A stretch of DNA of 27,385 nt, taken from assembly GCA_900550385.1 (NCBI GenBank), contig URRZ01000018.1, forward strand, positions 1 through 27,385, in the 5' to 3' direction. Within the stretch, counting starts at the first letter, position 1. Every line of letters begins with the position of its first letter. Below, in pieces: positions 1 to 7,510 of this stretch. A model generated the notes under the pieces. That model was given only the letters and a program-made list of their open reading frames with translations, was not told where the DNA came from and did not search any database. Both the position numbers and the translations under genes were made by a program. The stretch is from an uncultured Coriobacteriaceae bacterium (GTDB taxonomy: Bacteria; Actinomycetota; Coriobacteriia; Coriobacteriales; Eggerthellaceae).

Positions 1-121
1 TTGGCAGCGTGATTGTACCACCCTGCCGCGGCGGCTAGATGAGCACGCCCTCATCCCTACACTGGTTGACTGTCGGATTTGGAAAAAAGGTTCCGAATAC
101 CGAAATCAAAATGGAAAATAA

Positions 122-151
122 TTGACAATACAGCATCGAGACGAAGATAGT
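122..151 (+). promoter_or_regulatory. Sigma-70-like promoter for the ene-reductase/SDR pair
   Basis: TTGACA (122-127) and GATAGT (146-151) are separated by 18 bp in an AT-rich stretch that contrasts with the surrounding GC-rich DNA. The predicted transcript starts near 158 and leaves a leader of about 40 nt carrying the Shine-Dalgarno sequence AAGGAGAAGG (181-190) before the ATG at 196. The call is by consensus match only. Confidence 0.55.
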
Positions 152-195
152 GTCCCCGTGGATGGAGAGGAGGGTGGGACAAGGAGAAGGTTTCG

Positions 196-2202
196 ATGAC
201 TAACGAGTTCGCGAAGCTGCTCGAGCCGGGGCGGATCGGCCCGTGGGACCTGCCCAACCGCATCGTCATGGCGCCGATGGGCACGCTCAACGCCGACAAG
301 GACGGCTTCGTCACCGACCGCACGATCAAGTTCTACACCGAGCAGGCGAAGGGCCGCTTCTGCCTGATCGTGGTCGAATGCACCTTCGTCGACGACGGTC
401 CGGGCAAGGGCGAGGAGAACAGCCAGACGCTCACCCGCAACGACCAGATCACCGGCTACGCGCGCCTTGCTTCCGCCATCAAAGACCACGGCGTCAAGGC
501 CATCTTGCAGCTCAACCACATGGGCAAGCAGATCACGCTCATGGATCGCCCTTCGTGGGGACCATCGACGATGAACGAGATTATGGGCGGGGTGATGCCG
601 TTTCCCATCCGGGGCATGTCGAAAGCCGAGATAAAGCAGTGCGAACGGGATTTCGCGAAAGCCGCTTGGCGGGCGAAGATGGCAGGCTTCGACGGCGTGG
701 AGATCCATGGGTCCATCTGCCACCTCATCGCGATGTTCTGCTCGCCGTTCTACAACCGCCGCACCGACGAGTACGGCGGATCCCCCGAGAACCGCGTCCG
801 CTTCTACAAGGAGATCATCGAAGAGGTCCAGAAGGAATGCGGCAAGGATTTCCCCATCATCGCGCGCCTTGCCGGCAGCGAGTACAGCGATGACGGCCTC
901 ACCCTCGAAGAGGGCATCGAGCAGGCGAAGATCCTCGAGAAGACGGGCGTGGTGTGCTTCCACATCGTGGGCGGCGACTACCGCAACGTGCGCTGCATCA
1001 ACGCGCAGTACGACAAGCGCGGCGATTTCATGCCCATCGCGCGAGGCTTCAAAGAGGCGGGCATCAAGATCCCCCTCATCCTGGACGGGGGGTTCACGAC
1101 CCCCGATCTGGCGGAGCAGGCGCTTGAGGAGGGCGTGTGCGATTACATCGGCATCGGGCGTCCCGCCATCGCCGATCCGATGTGGGCGGTGAAGCTCGCC
1201 GAGGGTCGTCCGGAGGACATCCGCCCGTGCATCCGCTGCACCAAAGGCTGCGTCGGCACGATGGCGACGTTCAACGCGGCGGTGGGATTGCGCTGTTCGG
1301 TCAACCCGCGCTGCAACATGGCGGGCATCCGCGAGGTCAACCCCATCGGGCGCGTCAAGCGCGTCGGCATCGTGGGCGCGGGCCCTGCGGGGCTCGAGGC
1401 GGCGTGCCTGCTGCGCGAGCGCGGCCATGAGGTCGACCTGTACGAACGGCGCAAGCTGGGCGGCACGATGAACGAAGCCGCGTTCGATCGCGAGTTCAAG
1501 CACGATATCGCGCGTCTCATAGACTACTACGCGGTGCAGGTGGAGAAACGCGGCGTGAACGCCATCGCCAAGGAGGCGGACGCGCAGACGATCATCGACG
1601 CAGGCTACGACGCGGTGATCGTGGCGACCGGCGCCGATGCCCTGCCGGCGAAATGCAAGGGCTCCAAGGAGCACGGCGACAAGCTCGTGCGCCTCTACGA
1701 TTATGCGACCGACCCCGAGGCGGTCGACGTCGGGGACACGGTCATGATCGTGGGCGGCTGCTTCATGAACCTGGAGATGGCTCTGTCGCTGTGCCGCAAG
1801 GGCAAGAGGGTCGTCGTCAGCAGCCGCCGCGGCGCACGCATGGGCATCATGGAACTCGGCGACGACAATTCCAGCCCCCAGCAGCAGCGCCTGTCCATCC
1901 TGCTCGGCGAATACCAGCGGTCGGGGCAGCTGGCGTTCAAGCTCAACCATGCGTTCGTGGCCGTGACCGAGACGGGGGCGATCCTGCGGAACGGCAAAAC
2001 CAAAGCTGAGGAGGAGATCCCCTGCGACAAGATCATCATGTGCCGCGGCTACCACGGCCAGCCCAAGATGTACCAGGAGATCCGCGCGGCGATCCCCGAA
2101 ACGTATCTGGTGGGGGACGCGGTGCTGCGCTCGCGCTGCGACGACAAGCGCGTCATCCACGACGCCATCACCGATGCCTGGGGCATCGCCAACAACATAT
2201 AG
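196..2202 (+). CDS. Fe-S flavin ene-reductase (old yellow enzyme / 2,4-dienoyl-CoA reductase type)
   Basis: A 668-aa two-part flavoprotein. Residues ~1-340 form an OYE-type FMN TIM barrel (PNRIVMAPMG near the N-terminus; YNRRTDEYGGSPENR after the active site). A cysteine cluster C345-x2-C348-x3-C352-x14-C367 fits the [4Fe-4S] site of this family, and a dinucleotide-binding fold follows (GIVGAGPAGLEAA, ~residue 393 on). The family passes electrons from NAD(P)H through FAD and Fe-S to FMN to reduce activated C=C bonds; relatives act in dienoyl-CoA, bile-acid and isoflavone reduction. The length matches the two-domain family. The usual active-site pattern HGxH/NGYL is here H171-G-S-I-C-H176-L, so the second substrate-binding residue is Ile and the proton-donor Tyr is His. 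The substrate is therefore unknown. The start is fixed by AAGGAGAAGG. An SDR gene follows 99 bp downstream and is probably co-transcribed. Confidence 0.9.
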   Translation: MTNEFAKLLEPGRIGPWDLPNRIVMAPMGTLNADKDGFVTDRTIKFYTEQAKGRFCLIVVECTFVDDGPGKGEENSQTLTRNDQITGYARLASAIKDHGVKAILQLNHMGKQITLMDRPSWGPSTMNEIMGGVMPFPIRGMSKAEIKQCERDFAKAAWRAKMAGFDGVEIHGSICHLIAMFCSPFYNRRTDEYGGSPENRVRFYKEIIEEVQKECGKDFPIIARLAGSEYSDDGLTLEEGIEQAKILEKTGVVCFHIVGGDYRNVRCINAQYDKRGDFMPIARGFKEAGIKIPLILDGGFTTPDLAEQALEEGVCDYIGIGRPAIADPMWAVKLAEGRPEDIRPCIRCTKGCVGTMATFNAAVGLRCSVNPRCNMAGIREVNPIGRVKRVGIVGAGPAGLEAACLLRERGHEVDLYERRKLGGTMNEAAFDREFKHDIARLIDYYAVQVEKRGVNAIAKEADAQTIIDAGYDAVIVATGADALPAKCKGSKEHGDKLVRLYDYATDPEAVDVGDTVMIVGGCFMNLEMALSLCRKGKRVVVSSRRGARMGIMELGDDNSSPQQQRLSILLGEYQRSGQLAFKLNHAFVAVTETGAILRNGKTKAEEEIPCDKIIMCRGYHGQPKMYQEIRAAIPETYLVGDAVLRSRCDDKRVIHDAITDAWGIANNI

Positions 2203-2301
2203 GGGCATCCGGGCGCCCATCGCCGGATGCGGGCGCCCGTCGTGTTCGGTGCGCTCGGCTTCGCGCCGGGCGCCGTCCGCCAACGGAAGAGAGGAACCGC
2301 A

Positions 2302-3294
2302 ATGGGAATTTTGGATGGGAAAGTCGCCATCGTCACCGGATCGGGCCAGGGCATCGGCAGCGGCATCGCGATCTACCTGGCTCGGCAAGGCGCCAAGGTC
2401 ATCACGAACAACCGCAAGCCCAACGGCATGAGCGCGCAAGCGTACCGCAAAGAGGACATGCCGGAGGAGGACTGGAACGAGTTCATCAGCCTCAAGGGCG
2501 ATGCGGAGAAGACGGCGCGCATCATCGAAGCCGAAGGCGGCGTGGCGCTGCCATTCTACGGCGACGTGTCGGACTGGGAGACGGCCGAGAAGATGGTGCA
2601 GACCGCCATCGATGCCTGGGGGCGCATCGACATCATCGTCAACAACGCAGCCGGCATGGGCATGGGCGGCATCCTCGCGCTGACCGAGGAGGACTGGGAC
2701 TACATGACCACGAGCCGCGCTAAGGGCGCGTTCGCGCTCATGCACTTCGCCGCCCCGCATATGATCGACCAGGGCTTCGGCCGCATCGTCAACGTGGCGT
2801 CCGATGCGTGGACCGGCCTTCCCGACAACGACGCCTACAGCTGCAGTACCGCGGGAATGGTGGGCTTGAGCTGGGCGGCGGCGAAGGAGCTGTATCGCTT
2901 CGGGATCACGGTGAACGTGCTGTGCCCGCAGGGCGCCTCGCCTGCCCACGCGGTCGAATACAAGAAGATGCTGCGCAACGTGGTGGCAGCGACCGGGCAG
3001 GAGCCCGACCCGCGCATCCTGGCGATGGTCGAAGCCGATCATGGCGATCCGGTGGGACTCGGCCCCTTCGTGGCGTACCTGTGCTCGGACGAGGGAGGCT
3101 ACATCAGCGGCAACGTGTTCGCCGCCACGGCGGCGGGCAAGGTGAGCCTGTACTCCAACCCGAAAGTGGTCGGGCAGATCCAAAGCGAGGGCGGGAAGCT
3201 CTGGGAGATCGACGATCTGGCGGCAGCGTTGAAGGGCGATCTGCTCGGCGAGGGCTACGAGTCCGATGCCGCGCATGCCGGCTGGGGGCACTGA
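2302..3294 (+). CDS. SDR-family oxidoreductase with a substituted catalytic lysine
   Basis: A 330-aa classical short-chain dehydrogenase/reductase by fold. The N-terminal nucleotide-binding motif TGSGQGIG is intact, followed by NNAA and the strand VNVASD with the presumed catalytic Ser167. The catalytic YxxxK motif instead reads Y179-S-C-S-T183: the lysine codon is ACC (Thr). The protein is longer than a typical 250-aa SDR, with an extra ~60-residue C-terminus. The start at ATG 2302 is chosen because GAGAGGAA lies 5 nt upstream; an in-frame upstream extension has no ribosome site. It lies 99 bp after the ene-reductase gene and is probably in the same transcript, so the two may act on one substrate or complex. 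Without Lys it may be inactive, or use another general base or serve as a binding partner. Confidence 0.85.
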   Translation: MGILDGKVAIVTGSGQGIGSGIAIYLARQGAKVITNNRKPNGMSAQAYRKEDMPEEDWNEFISLKGDAEKTARIIEAEGGVALPFYGDVSDWETAEKMVQTAIDAWGRIDIIVNNAAGMGMGGILALTEEDWDYMTTSRAKGAFALMHFAAPHMIDQGFGRIVNVASDAWTGLPDNDAYSCSTAGMVGLSWAAAKELYRFGITVNVLCPQGASPAHAVEYKKMLRNVVAATGQEPDPRILAMVEADHGDPVGLGPFVAYLCSDEGGYISGNVFAATAAGKVSLYSNPKVVGQIQSEGGKLWEIDDLAAALKGDLLGEGYESDAAHAGWGH

Positions 3295-3367
3295 CGCCGT
3301 CTGCTGGACGTCTCCTCCGGGCGGATTTAAGCCGAAGATGAAATAGGCGCAGGATCCTCCCCGTAAA

Positions 3368-3376
3368 TGCTATTAT
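3368..3376 (+). promoter_or_regulatory. Extended -10 promoter for cydDC
   Basis: TGC followed by TATTAT (3368-3376) makes an extended -10 element in a locally AT-rich patch between the SDR stop and cydD. No convincing -35 is visible, which is tolerated for extended -10 promoters. A start near 3383 would place the 3391-3417 hairpin in the cydD leader. Confidence 0.4.
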
Positions 3377-3390
3377 ATCGATGACAATTT

Positions 3391-3417
3391 GGAAGGCGCC
3401 ATTGCCGGGCGCCTTCC
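3391..3417 (+). terminator. 10-bp hairpin in the SDR-cydD gap (terminator or leader structure)
   Basis: GGAAGGCGCC (3391-3400) is perfectly complementary to GGCGCCTTCC (3408-3417), with a 7-nt loop. Only a weak, interrupted T-rich stretch follows. It may end the upstream transcript, or act as a leader hairpin or attenuator for cydD if the promoter at 3368-3376 is used. The sequence does not decide between these. Confidence 0.45.
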
Positions 3418-3454
3418 TCGTTATCGGAGCAGCGTGGCGGGAGGAGGCGTGCCG

Positions 3455-5353
3455 ATGCTGGACAAGAACCTGCTTTCCCTTCCCGGCGCCTCCCGCATGC
3501 TCGCCATCCTGTGCCTTGCCACGCTGGCGAAGGCGGCGGCGGTGGTGGGGCAGGCGTGGGCGCTCGCGACCGCCGTCGACCTGCTGCGCGCGGGCGAGCC
3601 CCTGCCGGATGCGGCCTTCCCGCTTGCCGCCTTCCTCGTCTGCTTCATGGCGCGCCAGGCGGTCGTGTTCCTCCAAGATGGCGCGCTCGACCGCTACGCC
3701 TCCGCCCGCGCGGCCGACCTGCGCGCCGGCTTGCTAGGGCGCGTGTTCGCCGAAGGCCCGCTGTTCGTCGGCACGCTGGGGTCGGGTAACGCGGTCGCCT
3801 TGGCGCTGGAGGGCGTCGAGCAGGTGGAGAACTACCTGCGGCTGGTGCTTCCCCGGATCGCCGGCGTGCTGATCGTGCCGCCCGTCCTGCTGCTGTTCGC
3901 GTTCCCCTTCGATTGGGTTTCGGGGCTGATCATGCTGATCGTGTTTCCGTTCATCGTGTTCTACATGGTGCTTCTGGGCAAGACCGCCAAAGCCGAGGCG
4001 GACAAGCAGCACGACGAGTTCAACCGCCTGGCGAACCATTTCGTCGACACGTTGCGCGGCATCGACACGCTGAAGCTGTTCGGGCGCAGCGCCGATCGCG
4101 GCGAGGAGGTCTTCGAGGCGAGCGAGCGGCTGCGGCGGGCGACGATGAAGACGCTGCGCACGGCGATCCTCTCCGGCGCGGTCCTGGACCTGTTCGCGAC
4201 GTTCTCCGTTGCGGCGGTGGCCATCATGCTGGGGTTCCGCTTGGTGGACGGGTCGATCGCGTTCTTCCCGGCGCTGCTGATGCTCATCCTGGTGCCCGAG
4301 TACTTCAAGCCCATCCGCGAGTATGCGTCTGACTACCATGCGTCGCTTGATGGAAAGACGGCGCTGGCTTCCTTGATGGATGCCGTTCCCGATGCGCCGG
4401 CCTTGCGGCCGGCGGAGCCTCGCTCGGCGGCAGACGAAGATTCCGCGACGCGCCGCTCCGCTGCTCAGGATCCTTCGGATCCTTCGTGCGCTTCGCTACT
4501 GCAATCAGATGAAAGTATAGATGGTGTGCAGACGGTCGCTCCATCTTCGTCTGCCGCCGAGCGAGGCTCGAGCGGGGCAGGATCGGAGTATCCATCCTGG
4601 TCTCACGCTTCGGTGCTCGAGGCGTGCGACGTGGCGTTCGACTATGCGGACCATCGGGCGCTCGAGGGGGTTTCGTTCTCGGTGCGCGGGTTCCCCAAGA
4701 TCGCGATCGTGGGGGTGAGCGGGTCGGGGAAGAGCACGCTTGCGAATCTGCTGGGAGGGTTCGCGGAGCCGTCTGCGGGCGGGTTCCGGGTCACTTTCGG
4801 CGAAGGGGCGCCCGGGGCGTTCGACCTCGCCTCCGATGCGTGGCGGCGCCAGGTGGTCTACATCCCGCAGGATCCCTACATCTTCCATGCGACGCTGCGC
4901 GAGAACATCGCGTTCTACCGCCCCGACGCCGATGAAGGCGCCATCGCGCGCGCGGTCGATGCTATGGGGCTTCGGGGGTTGGTCGACCAGCTCCCGCAGG
5001 GGCTCGACACCCCCATCGGCGAAGGCGCCCGGGCGCTCTCCGGCGGGCAGGCGCAGCGCATCGCGCTGGCTCGGGCGTTCCTCGACCCGTCGCGGCGGAT
5101 CCTGATCTTCGACGAGCCCACGGCGCATCTGGACATCGAGACCGAGCTGGAGCTGAAGGAACGCATGCTGCCGCTCATGGAGGGGCGGCTCGTGCTCTTC
5201 GCGACGCATCGCCTCCATTGGATCCACGACATGGACGCCGCCATGGTGATGGAGGAGGGGCGCTTGGTCGAGTTCGGCAAGCCCGACGAGCTCCTCGTGC
5301 GCGGCAGGGCGCTGGCTCGCCTCTCCGAGCGGACGGCGGGAGGTGCGCGATGA
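3455..5353 (+). CDS. cydD: CydD-type ABC exporter subunit (carries an in-frame palindromic insert)
   Basis: A 632-aa fused ABC half-transporter: an N-terminal six-helix exporter domain (~residues 10-310) and a C-terminal ATPase with Walker A GVSGSGKST (420-428), signature LSGGQAQRIALARAF, Walker B ILIFDEPTAHLD and the H-loop ATHRLHW. CydDC is a membrane heterodimer needed for cytochrome bd assembly, described as exporting thiols and more recently linked to haem handling. Start ATG 3455 follows GGAGGAG; upstream in-frame codons lack a ribosome site. It overlaps cydC by 4 bp (ATGA), so the two are translationally coupled. Residues ~321-372 are a low-complexity insert encoded by a palindromic repeat, located in the linker before the ATPase domain. 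Assignment to CydD rests on order and pairing with the more diagnostic CydC. No cydAB is in the window. Confidence 0.88.
   Translation: MLDKNLLSLPGASRMLAILCLATLAKAAAVVGQAWALATAVDLLRAGEPLPDAAFPLAAFLVCFMARQAVVFLQDGALDRYASARAADLRAGLLGRVFAEGPLFVGTLGSGNAVALALEGVEQVENYLRLVLPRIAGVLIVPPVLLLFAFPFDWVSGLIMLIVFPFIVFYMVLLGKTAKAEADKQHDEFNRLANHFVDTLRGIDTLKLFGRSADRGEEVFEASERLRRATMKTLRTAILSGAVLDLFATFSVAAVAIMLGFRLVDGSIAFFPALLMLILVPEYFKPIREYASDYHASLDGKTALASLMDAVPDAPALRPAEPRSAADEDSATRRSAAQDPSDPSCASLLQSDESIDGVQTVAPSSSAAERGSSGAGSEYPSWSHASVLEACDVAFDYADHRALEGVSFSVRGFPKIAIVGVSGSGKSTLANLLGGFAEPSAGGFRVTFGEGAPGAFDLASDAWRRQVVYIPQDPYIFHATLRENIAFYRPDADEGAIARAVDAMGLRGLVDQLPQGLDTPIGEGARALSGGQAQRIALARAFLDPSRRILIFDEPTAHLDIETELELKERMLPLMEGRLVLFATHRLHWIHDMDAAMVMEEGRLVEFGKPDELLVRGRALARLSERTAGGAR
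4415..4569 (+). repeat. Palindromic protein-embedded repeat element, copy 1 (in cydD)
   Basis: A 155-bp element: a left arm (4415-4441) and right arm (4543-4569) that are perfect 27-bp reverse complements, around a 101-bp core (4442-4542). The core begins TCCGCGACGCG and ends GGTCGCTCC. Inside it are a further 5-bp pair GCGAC/GTCGC (4445-4449 with 4535-4539), after a symmetric TCC/TCC internal loop, and a tight hairpin AGGATCC-TTC-GGATCCT (4467-4483). A second copy lies in the fumarase gene with a 95/101 identical core. The element is translated within CydD as a Ser/Asp/Ala-rich segment; the other two forward frames of the core contain stops (TGA, TAG). No transposase is encoded, so it would be a non-autonomous element. 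Confidence 0.9.
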
Positions 5354-7110
5354 GGCGCGACACCTGGATCAAGCCGTTCTTCAAGCAGTATCGCCGTGCG
5401 CTCGCGCTGGCCCTGGTGCTGGGCATCGCCACGTTCGCCTTCGCCGCCGCGCTCATGTTCACCTCGGGCTATCTGATCAGCGGCGCGCCGCTGGTGGTTT
5501 CGGTGCTGATGCTCAACGTGCCGCTGGGGCTGGTGCGCCTGTTCGGCGTGGGCAAGCCGATACTCAACTACTTCGAGCGCCTGGCCAGCCACGATTGGGT
5601 GCTGCGCATGACCAGCTCGCTGCGGCTGCGGCTGTACCGTTCGGTGGAGGCCGAGGCGATGGCGTTCCGCTCGAAGCGCTCCACCGGCGACCTCCTGGGT
5701 TTGCTCGCGCAGGACGTGGGGCATATCCAGAACCTCTACCTCAGGACGCTGTTCCCCTTGGCCGTGGGCGGGATCCTCTACCTCGCGCTGGTGTCGTGCA
5801 TCGGCATGCTCTCGATCGGGCTCGGACTCGCCATGCTGGCGCTTGTGGGTTTGGCGGCCGTCGCCGCGCCGCTTGCGTCGGTGCTGGCGAACGCGGCGCG
5901 CGAGGCGCGTCGCAAGCAGTTGCGCGCGCGGTTGTACGATCGGCTTTCCGACAACGTCTTGGGCGTGGCGGACTGGGTGTTCGCCGGGCGCGGCGGCGAC
6001 TACCTCGCCGCGCACGAGGAGGCGCAGCGCCGCCTGCGCGGCGAGCAGCGCCGCATCGAGCGGTTCGACCGCGTGCGCGACTTGGCGCTGCAGCTCGTGT
6101 TCGGCGTCATCGTCGTGGTGCTGCTGGCGTGGGCGGGCACCCGCTTCGGCGGCCTTCCCGACGGCGTGGCGAACTGGGTCGCCGCCTTCGCGTTGGGTTT
6201 CTTCCCGCTCATCGAGGTGTTCGCGCCCCTTTCGCCCGCCGCCCAGGAGGCGTCCGCCTACCGCGACTCCATCGAGCGCTTGAACGATTTGCCCGACCCG
6301 GATGCGGGCGCCGGCAACGGCGGAGAGGGGTCCGGCTCCGCGTTTGCCGGCGAGGAGGCCGCTCCCGCTCCCCGCGAGCCGCTGGATATCCGCTTTGCGG
6401 GCGTCTCCTTCCGCTACGAAAGCGCGCAGGACGACGTGCTGCGCGGCATCGACCTGGAGATCCCGTTCGGCCAGAAGATCGCGATCCTCGGCCGCAGCGG
6501 GGCGGGGAAGTCCACGCTCGCCGCGCTCATCCGGGGCGACTTGGCGCCGCAGCAGGGCATGGCGACGCTCGGCGGTGTCCCGTGCGCGGCGGTGGGCGAC
6601 GGCATGGCGCGCCATCTGGGCGTCATCCAGCAGCGCACCTACCTGTTCAACGCCACGCTGCTGGACAACCTGCGCATCGGCAACCCCGATGCCTCCGAGG
6701 ACGAGGTGCGCGAAGCGCTCGTCCGGGTCGGCTTGGGCGGCCTGCTCGAGCGCCTGCCACAGGGGCTGGCGACCATGGTCGACGAGGCGGGGATGCGCTT
6801 CTCCGGCGGCGAGCGCCATCGCATCGCGCTCGCGCGCGTGCTTTTGCAGGGCGCCCCCATCGTGCTTCTGGACGAGCCCTTCGCCGCCCTCGACCCCCTC
6901 ACCGAGCAGGCGCTGCTCGACACGCTGTTGGACGTGTTCGCCGATCGCACGCTCATCCTCGTCACGCATCATCTGCAGGGCGTCTCGGCGCTCGATCGCG
7001 TGGTCTTTCTGGCCGACGGGCGCGTGTCGATGGACGGCGCCCCTGCCGACCTCGAACGCGGGAACGCCCATTACCGCCGCCTGCTCGAATTGGAGCGCGG
7101 CATCCGCTAA
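5350..7110 (+). CDS. cydC: CydC-type ABC exporter subunit
   Basis: A 586-aa partner of CydD with the same layout: a six-helix transmembrane domain (~residues 15-310) and an ATPase with Walker A GRSGAGKST (~381), signature FSGGERHRIALARVL (~484), Walker B IVLLDEPFAALDP and LVTHHL. The segment RLFGVGKPILNYFERLASHD in the membrane domain is characteristic of CydC. Start ATG 5350 overlaps the cydD stop (ATGA), giving coupled translation and a 1:1 heterodimer. The linker before the ATPase (~residues 315-340) is Gly/Glu/Ala-rich but, unlike that of CydD, carries no palindromic insert. Its predicted role is export across the cytoplasmic membrane in support of cytochrome bd oxidase maturation. Confidence 0.9.
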   Translation: MRRDTWIKPFFKQYRRALALALVLGIATFAFAAALMFTSGYLISGAPLVVSVLMLNVPLGLVRLFGVGKPILNYFERLASHDWVLRMTSSLRLRLYRSVEAEAMAFRSKRSTGDLLGLLAQDVGHIQNLYLRTLFPLAVGGILYLALVSCIGMLSIGLGLAMLALVGLAAVAAPLASVLANAAREARRKQLRARLYDRLSDNVLGVADWVFAGRGGDYLAAHEEAQRRLRGEQRRIERFDRVRDLALQLVFGVIVVVLLAWAGTRFGGLPDGVANWVAAFALGFFPLIEVFAPLSPAAQEASAYRDSIERLNDLPDPDAGAGNGGEGSGSAFAGEEAAPAPREPLDIRFAGVSFRYESAQDDVLRGIDLEIPFGQKIAILGRSGAGKSTLAALIRGDLAPQQGMATLGGVPCAAVGDGMARHLGVIQQRTYLFNATLLDNLRIGNPDASEDEVREALVRVGLGGLLERLPQGLATMVDEAGMRFSGGERHRIALARVLLQGAPIVLLDEPFAALDPLTEQALLDTLLDVFADRTLILVTHHLQGVSALDRVVFLADGRVSMDGAPADLERGNAHYRRLLELERGIR

Positions 7111-7140
7111 CGCGTTGGATACGCGTTGGATGCGCGTCGG
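7111..7140 (+). repeat. Short tandem repeat after cydC
   Basis: CGCGTTGGATA (7111-7121) is followed directly by CGCGTTGGATG (7122-7132) and a partial third unit CGCGTCGG (7133-7140), starting right after the cydC stop. A small inverted repeat GGAGG-TAT-CCTCC (7213-7225) lies farther on. No function is evident; slippage is the simplest explanation. Confidence 0.5.
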
Positions 7141-7269
7141 CTTCCTGCTGGAACGGGATGGGATCCCGATGCAATGCGCGGGTCGTTTCGAGCGGCTGCC
7201 GCGAAAGATGCCGGAGGTATCCTCCCTCGGGAACGCGGTTCTTGGGAAGGGGGGATGGGCGATGGGGCA

Positions 7270-7278
7270 TGGTATACT
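7270..7278 (+). promoter_or_regulatory. Extended -10 promoter of the toxin-antitoxin pair
   Basis: TGG followed by TATACT (7270-7278) is a strong extended -10 element 52 bp before the antitoxin ATG. No clear -35 is seen. Type II toxin-antitoxin operons are normally autoregulated at such promoters; no clear operator dyad overlaps it. Confidence 0.5.
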
Positions 7279-7330
7279 CCAGGCATCGAAGAAGGGCGCT
7301 GGGTCGATGGGCATGAGAGGGGGTGCGGGC

Positions 7331-7510
7331 ATGGGCGAAGCCAAGCGGGCGATTATCGAAAGCACCGAGGTTCAGTCGGGCAGCCTCGAGTCGATCGCCG
7401 TTTTCGAAGAGCTTGAAGCGCGGCGGGAGGCGGTTCACCGCGGTGACGATAGGATCCTCGAAGAATCGGAATCCTGGGCGCTGCTTAAGGCGGCGGGCGC
7501 CCATGTATGA
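7331..7510 (+). CDS. Putative antitoxin of a type II toxin-antitoxin pair
   Basis: A 59-aa acidic, predicted helical protein (MGEAKRAIIE at the start, LLKAAGAHV at the end). I do not recognise the family. It is called an antitoxin from its size, its charge and its position directly before and overlapping a ParE/RelE-like toxin gene by 8 bp. In-frame ATGs also occur at 7307 and 7313; 7331 is preferred because a G-rich GAGAGGGGG tract (7315-7323) lies upstream at a usable distance. It should bind and neutralise the toxin and may repress its own promoter. Confidence 0.6.
   Translation: MGEAKRAIIESTEVQSGSLESIAVFEELEARREAVHRGDDRILEESESWALLKAAGAHV

Noticed and set aside
1..38. Possible tail of an upstream gene (a short frame ending in TAG at 36-38)
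   Set aside because: Only 11 codons (GSVIVPPCRGG) are visible, with no recognisable family; too short to support.
2205..2230. Hairpin GCATCCGG...CCGGATGC between the ene-reductase and SDR genes as a terminator
   Set aside because: The 8-bp stem has no T tract, and the 99-bp gap between co-directional redox genes fits an operon better; it may be only a processing or stability structure.
106..3291. A 1061-aa open frame on the minus strand opposite the ene-reductase and SDR genes
   Set aside because: Long stop-free antisense frames are expected in GC-rich coding DNA. The translation is Ala/Arg/His-rich without motifs, while the plus strand encodes clear enzyme families with ribosome sites. The same applies to the long antisense frames at 4915-7365, 7939-11247 and 20133-23495.
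4415..4569. The palindromic insert as an insertion sequence or integron-type element
   Set aside because: It is too short for a transposase gene, has no transposase fragment and shows no convincing direct target duplication at both copies. A GGT appears on both sides of copy 2 only.
4415..4569. The shared cydD/fumarase segment as an assembly duplication
   Set aside because: The cores differ at six positions and the arms at many more, with compensatory changes, so the two copies are independent sequences.
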